Notes: a model not told the origin generated them from the sequence alone. A stretch of 64,000 bases of DNA from Bacteroidota bacterium (GCA_022710185.1 JAKLHK010000003.1:147995-211994); one strand, 5' to 3'; positions 16,406 through 26,308 are shown, numbered from the stretch's first letter. Numbers and translations: made by a program.

Positions 16406-17686
16406 TTACATCAGATCGAGCAGATCTTCAAGGTGGATGCCCCGCGATCCTTTCAGCAGCACCAGAGCCTCGCTGGGCGCATGTTCCTTGAGCCAGGCCC
16501 TGCATGAGCGGGTGTCCGCGAACACGGCATCCCTTGCATCTGCAACCCGGCTGAAAACAGGCCCGACGAGCACCAGGCGCTCGAGTTCCATACTGAGGGC
16601 CAGTTCCAGGATGCGCCGGTGTTCATCCTCTGCTTCCTCTCCCAGTTCCAGCATATCTCCCAGTATGGCCCACTTGTGGTCCCCGCCCAGCGCGCTGAAA
16701 TGGAGCAGGGAGGCTTCCATACTGCTGGGGTTGGCATTGTAGGCATCGAGGATAAGGGTGTTGGAAGCGCTTTTCCGTATTTCCGACCGGTTGTTCTTGG
16801 GGGCATAGGAGGACAGGGCATGCGCGATGAGGGCCCAGGGGACATCAAAATGCCTCCCGATGGCAGCAGCAGCCAGAAGGTTGGGCAGGTTGTAGCTGCC
16901 GCTGAGTTGAGTGTCTATATGACCGGACTCAGCTCCGTTTCCAAGGAACTCCATGCTCAGTGTGAGGCCGGCTCCCGCCAAACGGGCGTCTATTTGTGTT
17001 CCTGGGCCGTAAAGTTCGCGGCGCATGCCTTCGCTAAGGCGCATCAGTAGGGGGTCCCCGGCATGTACAAATACGGTTCCCATGTTCCCCCTCAGTGAGG
17101 CATAAAGCTCGCTCTTGGCTTGTACCACGCCTCCGAACCCACCGAAACCACCCAGGTGGGCCTTGCCGATATTGGTGATCAGCCCTGCCGTGGGGCGGGC
17201 GAGGGAACACAGCTCCCGGATCTCCCCGGGATGGTTGGCACCCATCTCCACTATGGCGATCTCCGCGTCGGAAGGGATAGACAGCAGGGTTAGCGGTACC
17301 CCGATATGGTTGTTCAGGTTTCCCTGAGTGGCGGTCACCCGGTATTTTTGCGACAGCACCTGGGTGACCAGTTCCTTGGTGGTCGTCTTCCCATTGGATC
17401 CGGTGATTCCCAGCACCGGGATGGTAAGATCCTCCCTGTAGCGTACTGCCAGGTCCTGCAGGGCCTTGAGGCTGTCCTCCACCACCAGGCAGGCAGGATG
17501 GTCGGGAGCCAGGGAGAGGTTGTCGCAGATAGCCAGGGCAGCCCCGGCCTCCAGGGCCTGAGCCGCATACGCATTCCCGTCAAGGTTTTCTCCTCTCAGG
17601 GCGAAGAAAAGGTCCCCCTTCCTTACTTGCCGGCTGTCGATGGTCACCCGGGCGCCTTGCCTGAATATGGTGTATATCCTGTCCAT
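16406..17686 (-). CDS. murF: UDP-N-acetylmuramoyl-tripeptide--D-alanyl-D-alanine ligase
   Basis: This 426-residue ligase adds D-Ala-D-Ala to UDP-MurNAc-tripeptide in peptidoglycan synthesis. It has the Mur ligase P-loop GITGSNGKTTTKEL, MGANHPGEI and LDAYNANPSSM. I place the start at 17686 (MDRIYTIF). An in-frame ATG 21 bases upstream (17707) lies inside a terminator stem and would add seven poorly conserved residues. In Flavobacterium, as I recall, gldJ and murF are also neighbours. Confidence 0.9.
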   Translation of the reverse strand: MDRIYTIFRQGARVTIDSRQVRKGDLFFALRGENLDGNAYAAQALEAGAALAICDNLSLAPDHPACLVVEDSLKALQDLAVRYREDLTIPVLGITGSNGKTTTKELVTQVLSQKYRVTATQGNLNNHIGVPLTLLSIPSDAEIAIVEMGANHPGEIRELCSLARPTAGLITNIGKAHLGGFGGFGGVVQAKSELYASLRGNMGTVFVHAGDPLLMRLSEGMRRELYGPGTQIDARLAGAGLTLSMEFLGNGAESGHIDTQLSGSYNLPNLLAAAAIGRHFDVPWALIAHALSSYAPKNNRSEIRKSASNTLILDAYNANPSSMEASLLHFSALGGDHKWAILGDMLELGEEAEDEHRRILELALSMELERLVLVGPVFSRVADARDAVFADTRSCRAWLKEHAPSEALVLLKGSRGIHLEDLLDLM

Positions 17687-17726
17687 AGAAAAAAGGACGC
17701 CCCACATATCCAGGATACATGGGGCG
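17687..17726 (-). terminator. Intrinsic terminator between gldJ and murF
   Basis: On the minus strand a stem of CGCCCCA paired with TGGGGCG (17720-17726 and 17698-17704), with extra pairing in the loop, is followed by CCTTTTTTCT. It ends directly at the murF ATG, so murF must be expressed by read-through or from a promoter hidden in this segment. Confidence 0.75.
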
Positions 17727-17749
17727 CGTTGAGAAGGTCTTCACATTTA

Positions 17750-19228
17750 TTAATAAGCACCCGGGATCGGGCTGCCCACACGAGTCATGGCACAGCGGAA
17801 CCCGATAAAGTCTGTGGCGATGTTCTGGTCCATGAACCGGCGGGCACCGGGGCTAAGCCAATAGGCCCGGTCGCGCCAGGAACCGCCCTTGTAAACCCTG
17901 GCCTCATCGTTGACCATGGAGGCAACACCGTATTCATACATCAGGTTGGTGGTGTTCGAGATGGTGGGCTCTTCCAGCCAGTTCCCCGAGACGGTGGAGG
18001 CATAGTCTCCGTCAAGGAAGTTGCGGTTGTCTGATTTGCGGTAGTTTCTGCGGTGCATCGACTCTTCCACGGTTACGTCACGGTATATGACGCGTCCCAG
18101 GCTGTCCTTCTCCATCAGGTAGCCTTCCTCATCCCTGGCCTTAGTGCGGAACACATTGCCACGGAAGGGACGGAAGTCGGTATTATCTTCGCCCGAGAGC
18201 GGACGGTAGACATCCATTACCCACTCGGCCACGTTGCCTGACATGCAATAGAGTCCGTAGTCGTTGGGCCAGTATGAGTACACGGGGCCGCTGATGTCGG
18301 CGGCATCGTTGAGTGCGCCGGCTACCCCCATATTATCTCCGCGTCCGCGCTTGAAGTTGGCCATGAATGTGCCGTAGGCTTCATCGCCGGCCTGGCGGGT
18401 GTAGTTGCCGTTCCAGGGATAAATCCTGCGCTCGATGATACGTTCATACAGCGCGTTGCCAATGAGGCCCAGGGCAGCAAACTCCCACTCCGCTTCTGTC
18501 GGGAGGCGGTATTTGGGCAGCATGATGCCGTCTTCCAGTCTCACGCGGCGTTCACCGGTACCGGTGGGGTTCAAGTCTTCCAGAGGGGAGAGCACCAGGC
18601 CCTCGTACTGTCCGGCCAGGTAGGCCTCGGTGTTGAAGTTGTTCTCATTGAGCTGATCGGGGTCCCAGTCAAGAACGCCGGCTTCGATGAGCAGCATTTC
18701 GTTCACCCGGTCGGTGCGCCAGGTGCAGTAATCGTTGGCCTGCAGCCAGTTCACACCTACCACCGGGTAGTTGCGGTAGGCAGGATGCCGGAAGTACAGC
18801 TCCACATAGGGCTCATTGTAAGCCAATCGGTCGCGCCATACCAGGGTGTCGGGCAGGGCATCCATGATAACCTCAGGATAGTCCATGCCGAAGATGCGTG
18901 ACAGCCAGTAGACGTACTCCAGGTAGTCGAGGTTGCGCACCTCCGTTTCGTCCATATAGAATGACGACACGGTGACCCTGCGGGGAACGTTGTTCCAGTC
19001 GTACATCACCTCGTCCTGGGTGTTGCCCATGACAAAGGTACCGCCTTCGATGAGCACCAGTCCGGGGCCGGTTTGCTGTTCGGTGTAGGGGACCACCTCA
19101 AAGCCTCCGTTGTAGGATGCATTGTATTCCCATCCTGTAGTGCCGGACGATTCACCCCCGCCGCAGGATGACAGCAGCAGGGCCGTAAGGCCTGTGATCA
19201 GAATACCGCTGAAAATTCTTAAGCGCAT
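17750..19228 (-). CDS. gldJ: GldJ-like lipoprotein (formylglycine-generating-enzyme fold)
   Basis: This 492-residue lipoprotein has a signal ending in LLLSSC, lipidated at the Cys near residue 22. TGWEYNASYNGGFE follows, as in GldJ. The rest is an FGE-sulfatase fold: VLIEGGTFVMGNTQDEV, MDETEVRNLDYLEYV, VGVNWLQANDYCTWR, RLPTEAEWEFAA, GNVAEWVMDVY and the end GFRCAMTRV. In Flavobacterium, GldJ supports the periplasmic GldK/N ring of the T9SS. Here it follows porP by 28 bases and is divergent from porU-porV, which supports the T9SS role. The paralogue GldK is the main alternative, but the N-terminal motif and neighbours favour GldJ. Confidence 0.85.
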   Translation of the reverse strand: MRLRIFSGILITGLTALLLSSCGGGESSGTTGWEYNASYNGGFEVVPYTEQQTGPGLVLIEGGTFVMGNTQDEVMYDWNNVPRRVTVSSFYMDETEVRNLDYLEYVYWLSRIFGMDYPEVIMDALPDTLVWRDRLAYNEPYVELYFRHPAYRNYPVVGVNWLQANDYCTWRTDRVNEMLLIEAGVLDWDPDQLNENNFNTEAYLAGQYEGLVLSPLEDLNPTGTGERRVRLEDGIMLPKYRLPTEAEWEFAALGLIGNALYERIIERRIYPWNGNYTRQAGDEAYGTFMANFKRGRGDNMGVAGALNDAADISGPVYSYWPNDYGLYCMSGNVAEWVMDVYRPLSGEDNTDFRPFRGNVFRTKARDEEGYLMEKDSLGRVIYRDVTVEESMHRRNYRKSDNRNFLDGDYASTVSGNWLEEPTISNTTNLMYEYGVASMVNDEARVYKGGSWRDRAYWLSPGARRFMDQNIATDFIGFRCAMTRVGSPIPGAY

Positions 19229-19256
19229 AGCTATATGATTTTCGAGTGATGACTAA

Positions 19257-20255
19257 CTAAAAGGTCGGGCAGTTTATTGCCTTGATCCTCTTCTTCTTCG
19301 GAGGACATTTGAAATGCCAGGTGAAGCTGACCTCGTGGGCCCCGCCGGTGATATTGGTAAGCCGGGAGACGGTGAGGTCGTAGCTGTAGCCGAATTTATA
19401 CGAGCTCTGTTCGAAGCCGACGAGCATGATGAAGGCATCGGGGTTCTCGAAATTCTGGCGGAACCACAGGCCCCCCACGAAGGGATACCGGTTGAAGTAG
19501 ATCCCGTAATTGATCTGCTGGAATTCCTGTTGTTTCTGGTACAGCAGGTTGGGTGACAGGGTGGGGTCATCCAGTCGGCGGCCTGAAGACCGGCGCGGGG
19601 CCAGATTGATGATGGTACCGGCATGTCCGGTGAGCTTCATGTAGAGCTTGCTGCTCACATCGGTGTAGAACCCATCCTGGGGTTGTGTAAGGTGATGCGC
19701 GGCAAATCCCACAAAGAAGTTCTCGTTGTCGCCGAACAGCAGCCCGGCACTGAAGTCGGCAAAGGAACGGGTGAGCTGATCCGGGGGACGCTCCTGGGTG
19801 ATGTTCACAAAACCGTATTTCGGATCGATCTGGTCCGGGAAGGTGAGCTTGTCCCAGTCAATCCGCCGCTGAAGGAAGGTAGCCTGGAAGCCCGCGTTCA
19901 GGTAAAGGTTGCGATTGATGGTCAGTCGGTATGAGTATATGCCGCTCGCCAAGGTGGTGGTCAGCGCGCCCTCTCCGGCCCTGTCGCTGGTCATGATCAG
20001 CCCGAGGCCCCCGCTGATATTGTCTACATACTGATCGTAGGAGGCGTTGTAGGTGATGTAGGTGCCCGAAATGGCAGGCCATTGGTTGCGATAGTTGAAG
20101 ATCAGCCTCGGACATACCGAGGAACCGGCCATGGCGGGGTTAAGGTAGAGGGGGTTCGCATAAAACTGCGAAAAGATAGGGTCCTGGGCGAACAGGCCGC
20201 GTCCTGAGAGCAGGATCAGCATCAGGACAGCAGTAAGTAAGGCCTTCCTCGTCAT
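19257..20255 (-). CDS. porP: PorP/SprF family T9SS outer-membrane protein
   Basis: A roughly 332-residue outer-membrane beta-barrel. The signal peptide is followed by QDPIFSQFYANPLYLNPAMA, the signature of the PorP/SprF family. The barrel ends in SFTWHFKCPPKK. I choose the start at 20255 (MTRKALL) because it begins the signal peptide directly; an upstream ATG at 20294 would add 13 polar residues. A -7-like TATACTTG (20301-20294 on the minus strand) would overlap that longer start. PorP proteins link the T9SS to the periplasmic domain or anchor surface proteins. It is the first gene of porP-gldJ. Confidence 0.87.
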   Translation of the reverse strand: MTRKALLTAVLMLILLSGRGLFAQDPIFSQFYANPLYLNPAMAGSSVCPRLIFNYRNQWPAISGTYITYNASYDQYVDNISGGLGLIMTSDRAGEGALTTTLASGIYSYRLTINRNLYLNAGFQATFLQRRIDWDKLTFPDQIDPKYGFVNITQERPPDQLTRSFADFSAGLLFGDNENFFVGFAAHHLTQPQDGFYTDVSSKLYMKLTGHAGTIINLAPRRSSGRRLDDPTLSPNLLYQKQQEFQQINYGIYFNRYPFVGGLWFRQNFENPDAFIMLVGFEQSSYKFGYSYDLTVSRLTNITGGAHEVSFTWHFKCPPKKKRIKAINCPTF

Positions 20256-20314
20256 GCCGTTAAGTTGCAACGCACAGTGTGGTTTAGGGTTCACAAGTAT
20301 ACGAATATTTTTCT

Positions 20315-20334
20315 ACACAATATTTTTTTTGTGT
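20315..20334. promoter_or_regulatory. Inverted repeat in the porP/porU divergent region
   Basis: ACACAA (20315-20320), 8 bases, TTGTGT (20329-20334), in an AT-rich stretch upstream of porP. It may be an operator. Confidence 0.3.
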
Positions 20335-20523
20335 GCCGCACTGCACCGCTGCTTCACAATATACACTGGCTGTTAACGTTTTGCCCCGTGTCTTTATGAT
20401 TCGCCGACCTGTACAGATTGCTTATACATCCTTTTTCGCTTATGGGTTACACGTTCCGCTCCCTTGGTTTTGCCTCCAGCACCCGGACATTCCTGCGCCT
20501 GAACCTTTGGCATGCAGAATTGT

Positions 20524-20531
20524 TATTTTTG
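20524..20531 (+). promoter_or_regulatory. porU promoter -7 box
   Basis: TATTTTTG fits TAnnTTTG, 18 bases before the preferred porU ATG at 20550. A TTTG lies at 20506-20509, closer than ideal for a -33. Confidence 0.4.
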
Positions 20532-20549
20532 AGCACTATTCCAACCAGG

Positions 20550-23500
20550 ATGAAGCAGATCATCAGTATTGCCTTTTCGGTGCTGTTTTTTCTGAATGCT
20601 GAGTCTCAGATAAATGGGCAGTATCCCCTCTGGCAGCAGCATGCCACGGCCATCGGCTGGACTGCTGGTCCGGAGGTACATCCCACCGAGGCTCTGGCCC
20701 CGGGTCTAAGCTTCCTCACCGGTGAACGCATGGCTTTCGAAGTGCTCCTCCCGCTGCAGTCCGCCGCAAGGGCGGGGAAGGTCCGCGTCCATCCCTATCT
20801 CAGCGAGGCCGTGACCCATCCCGGAGCCCTGGAGTGGTACAACCAGGTGGCCGGAGAGTATCCTGGCCCCGAGGCGTCCACGATCAGCGCACGCGGCGCC
20901 CGCATGCTGAAGCTCTCCTTCATTCCATACTTCCTCGATAGCCTCGATGGTACCGTCAGGAGGATCACGGCCTTCATCCTCGAATACACCCTCGACAGTT
21001 CCCCCGAAGCCCTCATCTCCTCACCCTCCGCCTTCGCCAACCAATCGGTGCTTGCCTCTGGTAACTGGTACAAGCTCGGGGTATACAAAGACGGCATCTA
21101 TCGTGTTACCTATCAGGACCTCAGTACCCTGGGATTTCCGGTAAGCACCCTTGACCCCCGCAACTTGCGCCTATACGGTAATGGGGGAGGGATGCTGCCC
21201 GAAGCCAACGCCTTACCCAGGCCAGATGACCTGATTGAGAACGCTATATACGTCCATGGCCAGGAAGACGGAAGTTTCGACGCCGGGGACTACATTCTTT
21301 TCTACGGGCAGGGCCCGCACCGCTGGTTCTACAACAGTGCGGAAGCGGCCTTTCAGCATCAGCTGCACCTGTATTCCGACCGCAGCGTGTACTTCATCAC
21401 TCTGGGGACCTCCCCCGGTAAGCGTATTTCCAGCCTCACCGTCTCAACCCTGCCGGTGACCCATGAAGTGAACTCCTTCACGGATTATGATTTTTATGAA
21501 GCGGAGCAGTATAACCTGATCAAATCGGGCAAAGAATGGTACGGGGAGAAATTTGATGTACTGAGTCAGTACAACCTCTCTGATTTCAGCTTTCCCGACC
21601 ACGACCAGAGCCAGCAGGTTTACGTGCGTGCCTCTGTGGTGGCCAAGAGTTCCGCTATGAGCTCCTTCGGCATCATCCTCGATGGGGTGCAGGTGCTCAG
21701 CCCCCTCGTTACTTCGGTGCCTGCTTCTTCCTACAATGCCGACTATGCAAGAAAAACAGTGGAGTCGCGCAAGTTCTTCATGAACACCTCCGGGTTCGAC
21801 CTGGAGGCGAAATACTATCAGGCGGCCGCCAATTCCGTAGGCTGGCTGGATTTCGTGGAAGTCAACGTGAGGCGCATGCTCAGGTTCCGTAACGCCTGGC
21901 TGCAGTTCCGCGATCCCTCCAGCGCCGGTCCGGGACAGGTGTCCAGATTCACTGTCAGTGATGCCCCGGCCTCGCTGCAGGTATGGGATATCACCCAGCC
22001 CCTGGCTCCGGCCCTCATCCAGGCCCAAACCAACGCAGGACAGTTCCAATTCAGCCTGGCGACCGATACCCTGAGGGAGTTTCTGGCCTTCGACGGGTCC
22101 GCGTACAACAAGCCCGAGTTCATTTCAACCTCTCCCATTACCAACCAGAACCTGCATGCCCTTCCTTCGGCTGACATGCTGATTATCAGTCATCCCGATT
22201 TCCTCGACCAGGCCCAGCGCCTGGCCCAGATGCATAACGACCACGACGGGTACAGTGTGATTATCGTCACCCCTCAGGAAATTTATAATGAGTTCTCCAG
22301 CGGAGTGCAGGATATCGCCGGCATCCGGGACTTCATCCGCATGATCTATGAAAGGGGGAATACCCAGTCGCGCCTTCGCTATGTCCTGCTCTTCGGTGAC
22401 GGCTCCTTCGACCCCAAGCTGCGCATCGAAGGGAACACTAATTTCATTCCCACCTTCCAGACCGAGAACAGCCTGCAGCCTACCGCCTCCCATGCCACCG
22501 ACGATTTCTTCGTCCTGATGGACGCGGATGAGGGGCAGGGCGCCAGTGGTTCACCGGACATCGGGATCGGGCGGTTCCCGGTGCAAACGCCTGCTCAGGC
22601 CAAAACCGTGGTGGACAAGATCGAGAACTACACCACCAACGGCATTTCGGTGCCCGGCAGCCCGGGAGCCAACCAGGTGCCCGCCCTGGGCGACTGGCGC
22701 AATGTACTCACTTTTATTGCCGACGACCAGGACGGCAACCTCCACCTCACCCAGGCCGAGGACCTGGTGACCTACCACCAGAACGGCAACCGCGACTTCA
22801 ACATCGACAAGATATACCTGGATGCCTATGAACAGGTCAGCACCCCCGGTGGGCAGCGTTATCCTGAGGTGAACGCTGCCATCAACGACCGTGTGAACAA
22901 AGGCGCCCTGATGATCAATTATACCGGGCATGGGGGCGAGACAGGCCTGGCCCAGGAAAGGGTGCTCGAGATCCAGGACATCGGTACATGGAACAATAAA
23001 TACAATATGCCGGTCTTCGTTACGGCTACCTGCGAGTTCAGCCGCTTCGACGACCCGGAGCGGGTTTCGGCCGGGGAGCTGGCCTTCCTGAAGGAAGATG
23101 GGGGCGCCATCGCCCTGTTCACCACCACCCGCCTCTCGTTTTCCTCCAGCAACTATGCCCTCAACCTTAATTTTTATGATAAGGTGTTCGATAAAATCAA
23201 CGGGGAGTTTCCCCGGATGGGCGATGTGATCCGTTTATCTAAAACACCATCCAACCCCAACATTCGCAACTTCATCCTGCTCGGCGACCCTGCCCTCCGC
23301 CTGGCCTATCCCGAGCACCGGGTGTTTACCTCCAGCATCAAGGGAAGGATCATCGACGGCAAGACCGACACCCTGAGGGCCCTGGAAAAGGTGACCATCA
23401 CCGGCAGGATAGGCACAGAACTCGGAGGGACCCTCACCGGCTTCAACGGCATCATCTATCCTACCATTTTTGACAAGCCGGCCGAAGTGATCACCCATGG

Positions 23501-24395
23501 TAACGATGTAGACAGCAGCCCGCGCAAGTTCTATCTTCAAAAGAATGTATTGTACAAGGGCAAGGCCAGCGTAGTGAACGGGGAGTTCAGCTTCACTTTC
23601 GTCGTGCCTAAGGACATCGCCTACCGCATGGACTACGGCAGGATCAGCTATTATGCCACCGACGGGGTGACCGATGCCACAGGCTTCTACGAGAACATCA
23701 TGATCGGGGGCTCAGCTCCCGGAGCACCCATCGATGAACTCGGGCCTGAGGTACAGCTCTTCCTGAACGATTCCACCTTCGTCAACGGAGGCATCACCGA
23801 CGAAAATCCCATAATGCTGGCCTTTGTGACCGACAGCAACGGGGTGAATACGGTAGGCAACGGCATTGGCCACGATATCGTAGCCGTACTCGATGGGAAC
23901 ACCGATCAGGTGATCGTGCTCAACGATTATTACGAGAGCGACCTGGACGACTATCGCTCAGGCAGGGTACGCTATCCATTTTTTGGCCTGGACGAAGGCC
24001 CCCACACCCTGGAGCTCAAGGTATGGGACGTGTACAACAACTCAGCTACCGCCCGAATCGAATTCGTGGTGCGGGGTTCGGAGGCCACCACCATCAGCCA
24101 ACTGCTCAATTATCCTAATCCCATGCGTGATGAAGCCTGGTTCGTGTTCGAGCACAACCAGCCCGGCCGTAACCTGGAGATCGATCTGGGCATATACTCC
24201 CTCGACGGTCGCCTGGTCCACTCCATCCGCCACCAGGAATGGTCCGATGGTTTCCGGACCGAGCCCCTGCATTGGGACGGGCGCATGGACAACGGGGCCC
24301 CCCTTCCCGGAGGCTTCTATGTGTACCGGGTGAGGGTCACCGCAGGGCAAGGCTACTCCAACGAACTCGCTGGGAAACTCATCATCGCCCGCTGA
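20550..24395 (+). CDS. porU: T9SS sortase PorU (C25 gingipain-like peptidase)
   Basis: A roughly 1281-residue surface peptidase that removes the C-terminal sorting domain of T9SS cargo and attaches the mature protein to the cell surface. I take 20550 (MKQIISIAFSVLFFL) as the start because a signal peptide begins there; the frame is open for 44 codons upstream, but a -7 box falls inside that stretch. The C25 catalytic pair is visible: His794 in YTGHGGETG and Cys828 in TATCEFSRFDD. A PorU-type C-terminal domain begins NYPNPMRDEAWF and ends GKLIIAR. It is followed by porV, its partner in the attachment complex. Confidence 0.93.
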   Translation: MKQIISIAFSVLFFLNAESQINGQYPLWQQHATAIGWTAGPEVHPTEALAPGLSFLTGERMAFEVLLPLQSAARAGKVRVHPYLSEAVTHPGALEWYNQVAGEYPGPEASTISARGARMLKLSFIPYFLDSLDGTVRRITAFILEYTLDSSPEALISSPSAFANQSVLASGNWYKLGVYKDGIYRVTYQDLSTLGFPVSTLDPRNLRLYGNGGGMLPEANALPRPDDLIENAIYVHGQEDGSFDAGDYILFYGQGPHRWFYNSAEAAFQHQLHLYSDRSVYFITLGTSPGKRISSLTVSTLPVTHEVNSFTDYDFYEAEQYNLIKSGKEWYGEKFDVLSQYNLSDFSFPDHDQSQQVYVRASVVAKSSAMSSFGIILDGVQVLSPLVTSVPASSYNADYARKTVESRKFFMNTSGFDLEAKYYQAAANSVGWLDFVEVNVRRMLRFRNAWLQFRDPSSAGPGQVSRFTVSDAPASLQVWDITQPLAPALIQAQTNAGQFQFSLATDTLREFLAFDGSAYNKPEFISTSPITNQNLHALPSADMLIISHPDFLDQAQRLAQMHNDHDGYSVIIVTPQEIYNEFSSGVQDIAGIRDFIRMIYERGNTQSRLRYVLLFGDGSFDPKLRIEGNTNFIPTFQTENSLQPTASHATDDFFVLMDADEGQGASGSPDIGIGRFPVQTPAQAKTVVDKIENYTTNGISVPGSPGANQVPALGDWRNVLTFIADDQDGNLHLTQAEDLVTYHQNGNRDFNIDKIYLDAYEQVSTPGGQRYPEVNAAINDRVNKGALMINYTGHGGETGLAQERVLEIQDIGTWNNKYNMPVFVTATCEFSRFDDPERVSAGELAFLKEDGGAIALFTTTRLSFSSSNYALNLNFYDKVFDKINGEFPRMGDVIRLSKTPSNPNIRNFILLGDPALRLAYPEHRVFTSSIKGRIIDGKTDTLRALEKVTITGRIGTELGGTLTGFNGIIYPTIFDKPAEVITHGNDVDSSPRKFYLQKNVLYKGKASVVNGEFSFTFVVPKDIAYRMDYGRISYYATDGVTDATGFYENIMIGGSAPGAPIDELGPEVQLFLNDSTFVNGGITDENPIMLAFVTDSNGVNTVGNGIGHDIVAVLDGNTDQVIVLNDYYESDLDDYRSGRVRYPFFGLDEGPHTLELKVWDVYNNSATARIEFVVRGSEATTISQLLNYPNPMRDEAWFVFEHNQPGRNLEIDLGIYSLDGRLVHSIRHQEWSDGFRTEPLHWDGRMDNGAPLPGGFYVYRVRVTAGQGYSNELAGKLIIAR

Positions 24396-24464
24396 TCACG
24401 GAAGATAAATGCCTAATCCAACGGCTCTTAATGGAGTATAGCAATAAGTAATTTCCAATATCGT

Positions 24465-24472
24465 TAACTTTG
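24465..24472 (+). promoter_or_regulatory. porV promoter -7 box
   Basis: TAACTTTG fits TAnnTTTG, 20 bases before the porV ATG, so porV can be transcribed apart from porU. Confidence 0.5.
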
Positions 24473-24492
24473 CACGTTTTTAACCAGCAACT

Positions 24493-25716
24493 ATGCGCAT
24501 AATGAGGATGAAAGCAGCCTGGATCGGCTTGATGGCAGGGCTGATCGCGATGGGAACCGTCCAGGCCCAGGATAACAACTACCTCGGACAGGAGCTCAAT
24601 ACCATTACTACGGCCGTGCCGTTCCTGATGATCTCCCCCGACGCCCGCGCCGGGTCCATGGGCGATGCCGGAGTGGCTACCTCCCCCGATGCCGCCAGTA
24701 TGCACTGGAATGCCGCTAAGTATGCCTTCATCGACAAGGACATGGGCTTCGCCATGTCGTATTCCCCCTGGCTGCGCCAGTTGGTGAACGACATCAACCT
24801 GGCCTACCTTACCGGGTACAAGCGTATCGACAAACAGTCGGTCTTTGCCGCATCCCTGCTCTATTTTTCCCTGGGCGACATCACCTTTACCGACATCATC
24901 GGGAATACCATCGGTAACTACCGTCCCAACGAGTTTGCCGTGGATGCCGCATACTCCCGCAAACTCAGCAAGAACCTCAGCGGTGCCGTCAGCCTGCGCT
25001 ACATCTATTCCAACCTGACCCAGGGACAGTTCGTGGGCGGGGCGGCCACCAAGCCCGGCACTTCCGTGGCCACCGATGTTTCCGTGTACCATGAGAAAAC
25101 CTTCCGAATGAAGAACCGCCAGGATGCCACCCTGGCCTGGGGGGTCAGCATAACCAATATCGGCGCCCGGATTTCCTATTCCGACGATAATACGGCCCGC
25201 GACTTCATCCCCACCAATCTCCGCCTGGGCCCGCGTTTCACCCTCGACCTTGACGAGTACAACAGTCTTTCCTTTACTGTGGACCTCAACAAACTGCTGG
25301 TGCCCACCCCACCCATCTATGATACAGTGTACATCAACGGCGAACAGCAGATCCGTTCCGGCATGGACCCCGATGTGGCCGTGGTAACCGGCATGATGCA
25401 GTCATTCTACGATGCTCCGGGGGGCTTCAGCGAGGAAATGCGTGAGATTAACCTGGCCGTGGGCGCCGAATACTGGTACGACAAGCAGTTCGCCGTGCGT
25501 GCCGGGTATTTCCATGAGCACCAGACCAAGGGCAACCGCAAGTTCTTCACACTGGGTGCAGGCCTTAAGTATAATGTGTTCGGCATCGACTTCAGCTACC
25601 TGGTGGCCGTGGATCAGCGCAACCCCCTGGAGAACACCCTGCGCTTCAGCCTGCAGTTCGATTTCGACGCCTTTGTCCAGCAGAACCAGGAAGCCTTGCC
25701 CACAGAGACCAACTGA
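24493..25716 (+). CDS. porV: T9SS outer-membrane protein PorV (LptO)
   Basis: A 407-residue FadL-like outer-membrane barrel that takes cargo from the SprA translocon and delivers it to PorU. The signal peptide ends in GTVQAQ. The family-defining segment FLMISPDARAGSMGDAG follows, then ATSPDAASMHWNAAK. The C-terminus ends as a barrel strand (FDFDAFVQQ). The porU-porV order is conserved in this phylum. It is followed by ispF after one base, so the two are probably co-transcribed. Confidence 0.94.
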   Translation: MRIMRMKAAWIGLMAGLIAMGTVQAQDNNYLGQELNTITTAVPFLMISPDARAGSMGDAGVATSPDAASMHWNAAKYAFIDKDMGFAMSYSPWLRQLVNDINLAYLTGYKRIDKQSVFAASLLYFSLGDITFTDIIGNTIGNYRPNEFAVDAAYSRKLSKNLSGAVSLRYIYSNLTQGQFVGGAATKPGTSVATDVSVYHEKTFRMKNRQDATLAWGVSITNIGARISYSDDNTARDFIPTNLRLGPRFTLDLDEYNSLSFTVDLNKLLVPTPPIYDTVYINGEQQIRSGMDPDVAVVTGMMQSFYDAPGGFSEEMREINLAVGAEYWYDKQFAVRAGYFHEHQTKGNRKFFTLGAGLKYNVFGIDFSYLVAVDQRNPLENTLRFSLQFDFDAFVQQNQEALPTETN

Positions 25717-25717
25717 T

Positions 25718-26209
25718 ATGGCCTACCGCATAGGTACCGGCTTTGACGTGCACCGCCTGGCAGAAGGGGAGACCCTGAACCTCGGCGGTGTCGTCGTTCC
25801 TGCCCCCTTCGGTACCGTAGGACATTCCGATGCCGACGTGCTCATCCACGCCATCTGCGACGCCCTGCTGGGTGCCCTGGGCATGGGTGACATCGGCCAG
25901 CACTTCCCCGATACGGATATGCGCTGGAAAGATGCCGACAGCCGTCAATTGCTGGTGTATGTGATGGAGTGGGTAAGGGAAAAGGGATATGAGGTTGTCA
26001 ATGTCGACAGCACCCTCGCGCTGCAGTCCCCGCGCATAGGGCCCTTCATCCCGGCCATGCGCCAGGCCATTGCCGACACCATGGGGGCCCACCCGTCCCA
26101 GGTCTCGGTGAAAGCCACCACCACCGAAGGTATGGGCTTCGAGGGCCGCAGCGAAGGCGTGAGCGCCCAGGCCGTGGTGCTGCTGCGGAACCTTCACCCG
26201 GCCGAGTGA
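25718..26209 (+). CDS. ispF: 2-C-methyl-D-erythritol 2,4-cyclodiphosphate synthase
   Basis: This 163-residue enzyme of the MEP isoprenoid pathway has the N-terminal GTGFDVHRL and the zinc/substrate motif GHSDADVLIHAICDALLGAL, then DIGQHFPDTD and KATTTEGMGFEG. The length is normal. An open frame extends upstream through porV, but the ATG at 25718, one base after the porV stop, gives the exact family N-terminus. Its product feeds menaquinone and undecaprenyl lipids. Confidence 0.95.
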   Translation: MAYRIGTGFDVHRLAEGETLNLGGVVVPAPFGTVGHSDADVLIHAICDALLGALGMGDIGQHFPDTDMRWKDADSRQLLVYVMEWVREKGYEVVNVDSTLALQSPRIGPFIPAMRQAIADTMGAHPSQVSVKATTTEGMGFEGRSEGVSAQAVVLLRNLHPAE

Positions 26210-26308
26210 GCAGAGCGGATGCGATGATCCAGGAGTGCGGGTGCGAGTACCCAGGATAATTGAATCTCCAAACCAAACGTCACACTCCCCCTCAAGTATT
26301 GAGTGAAG

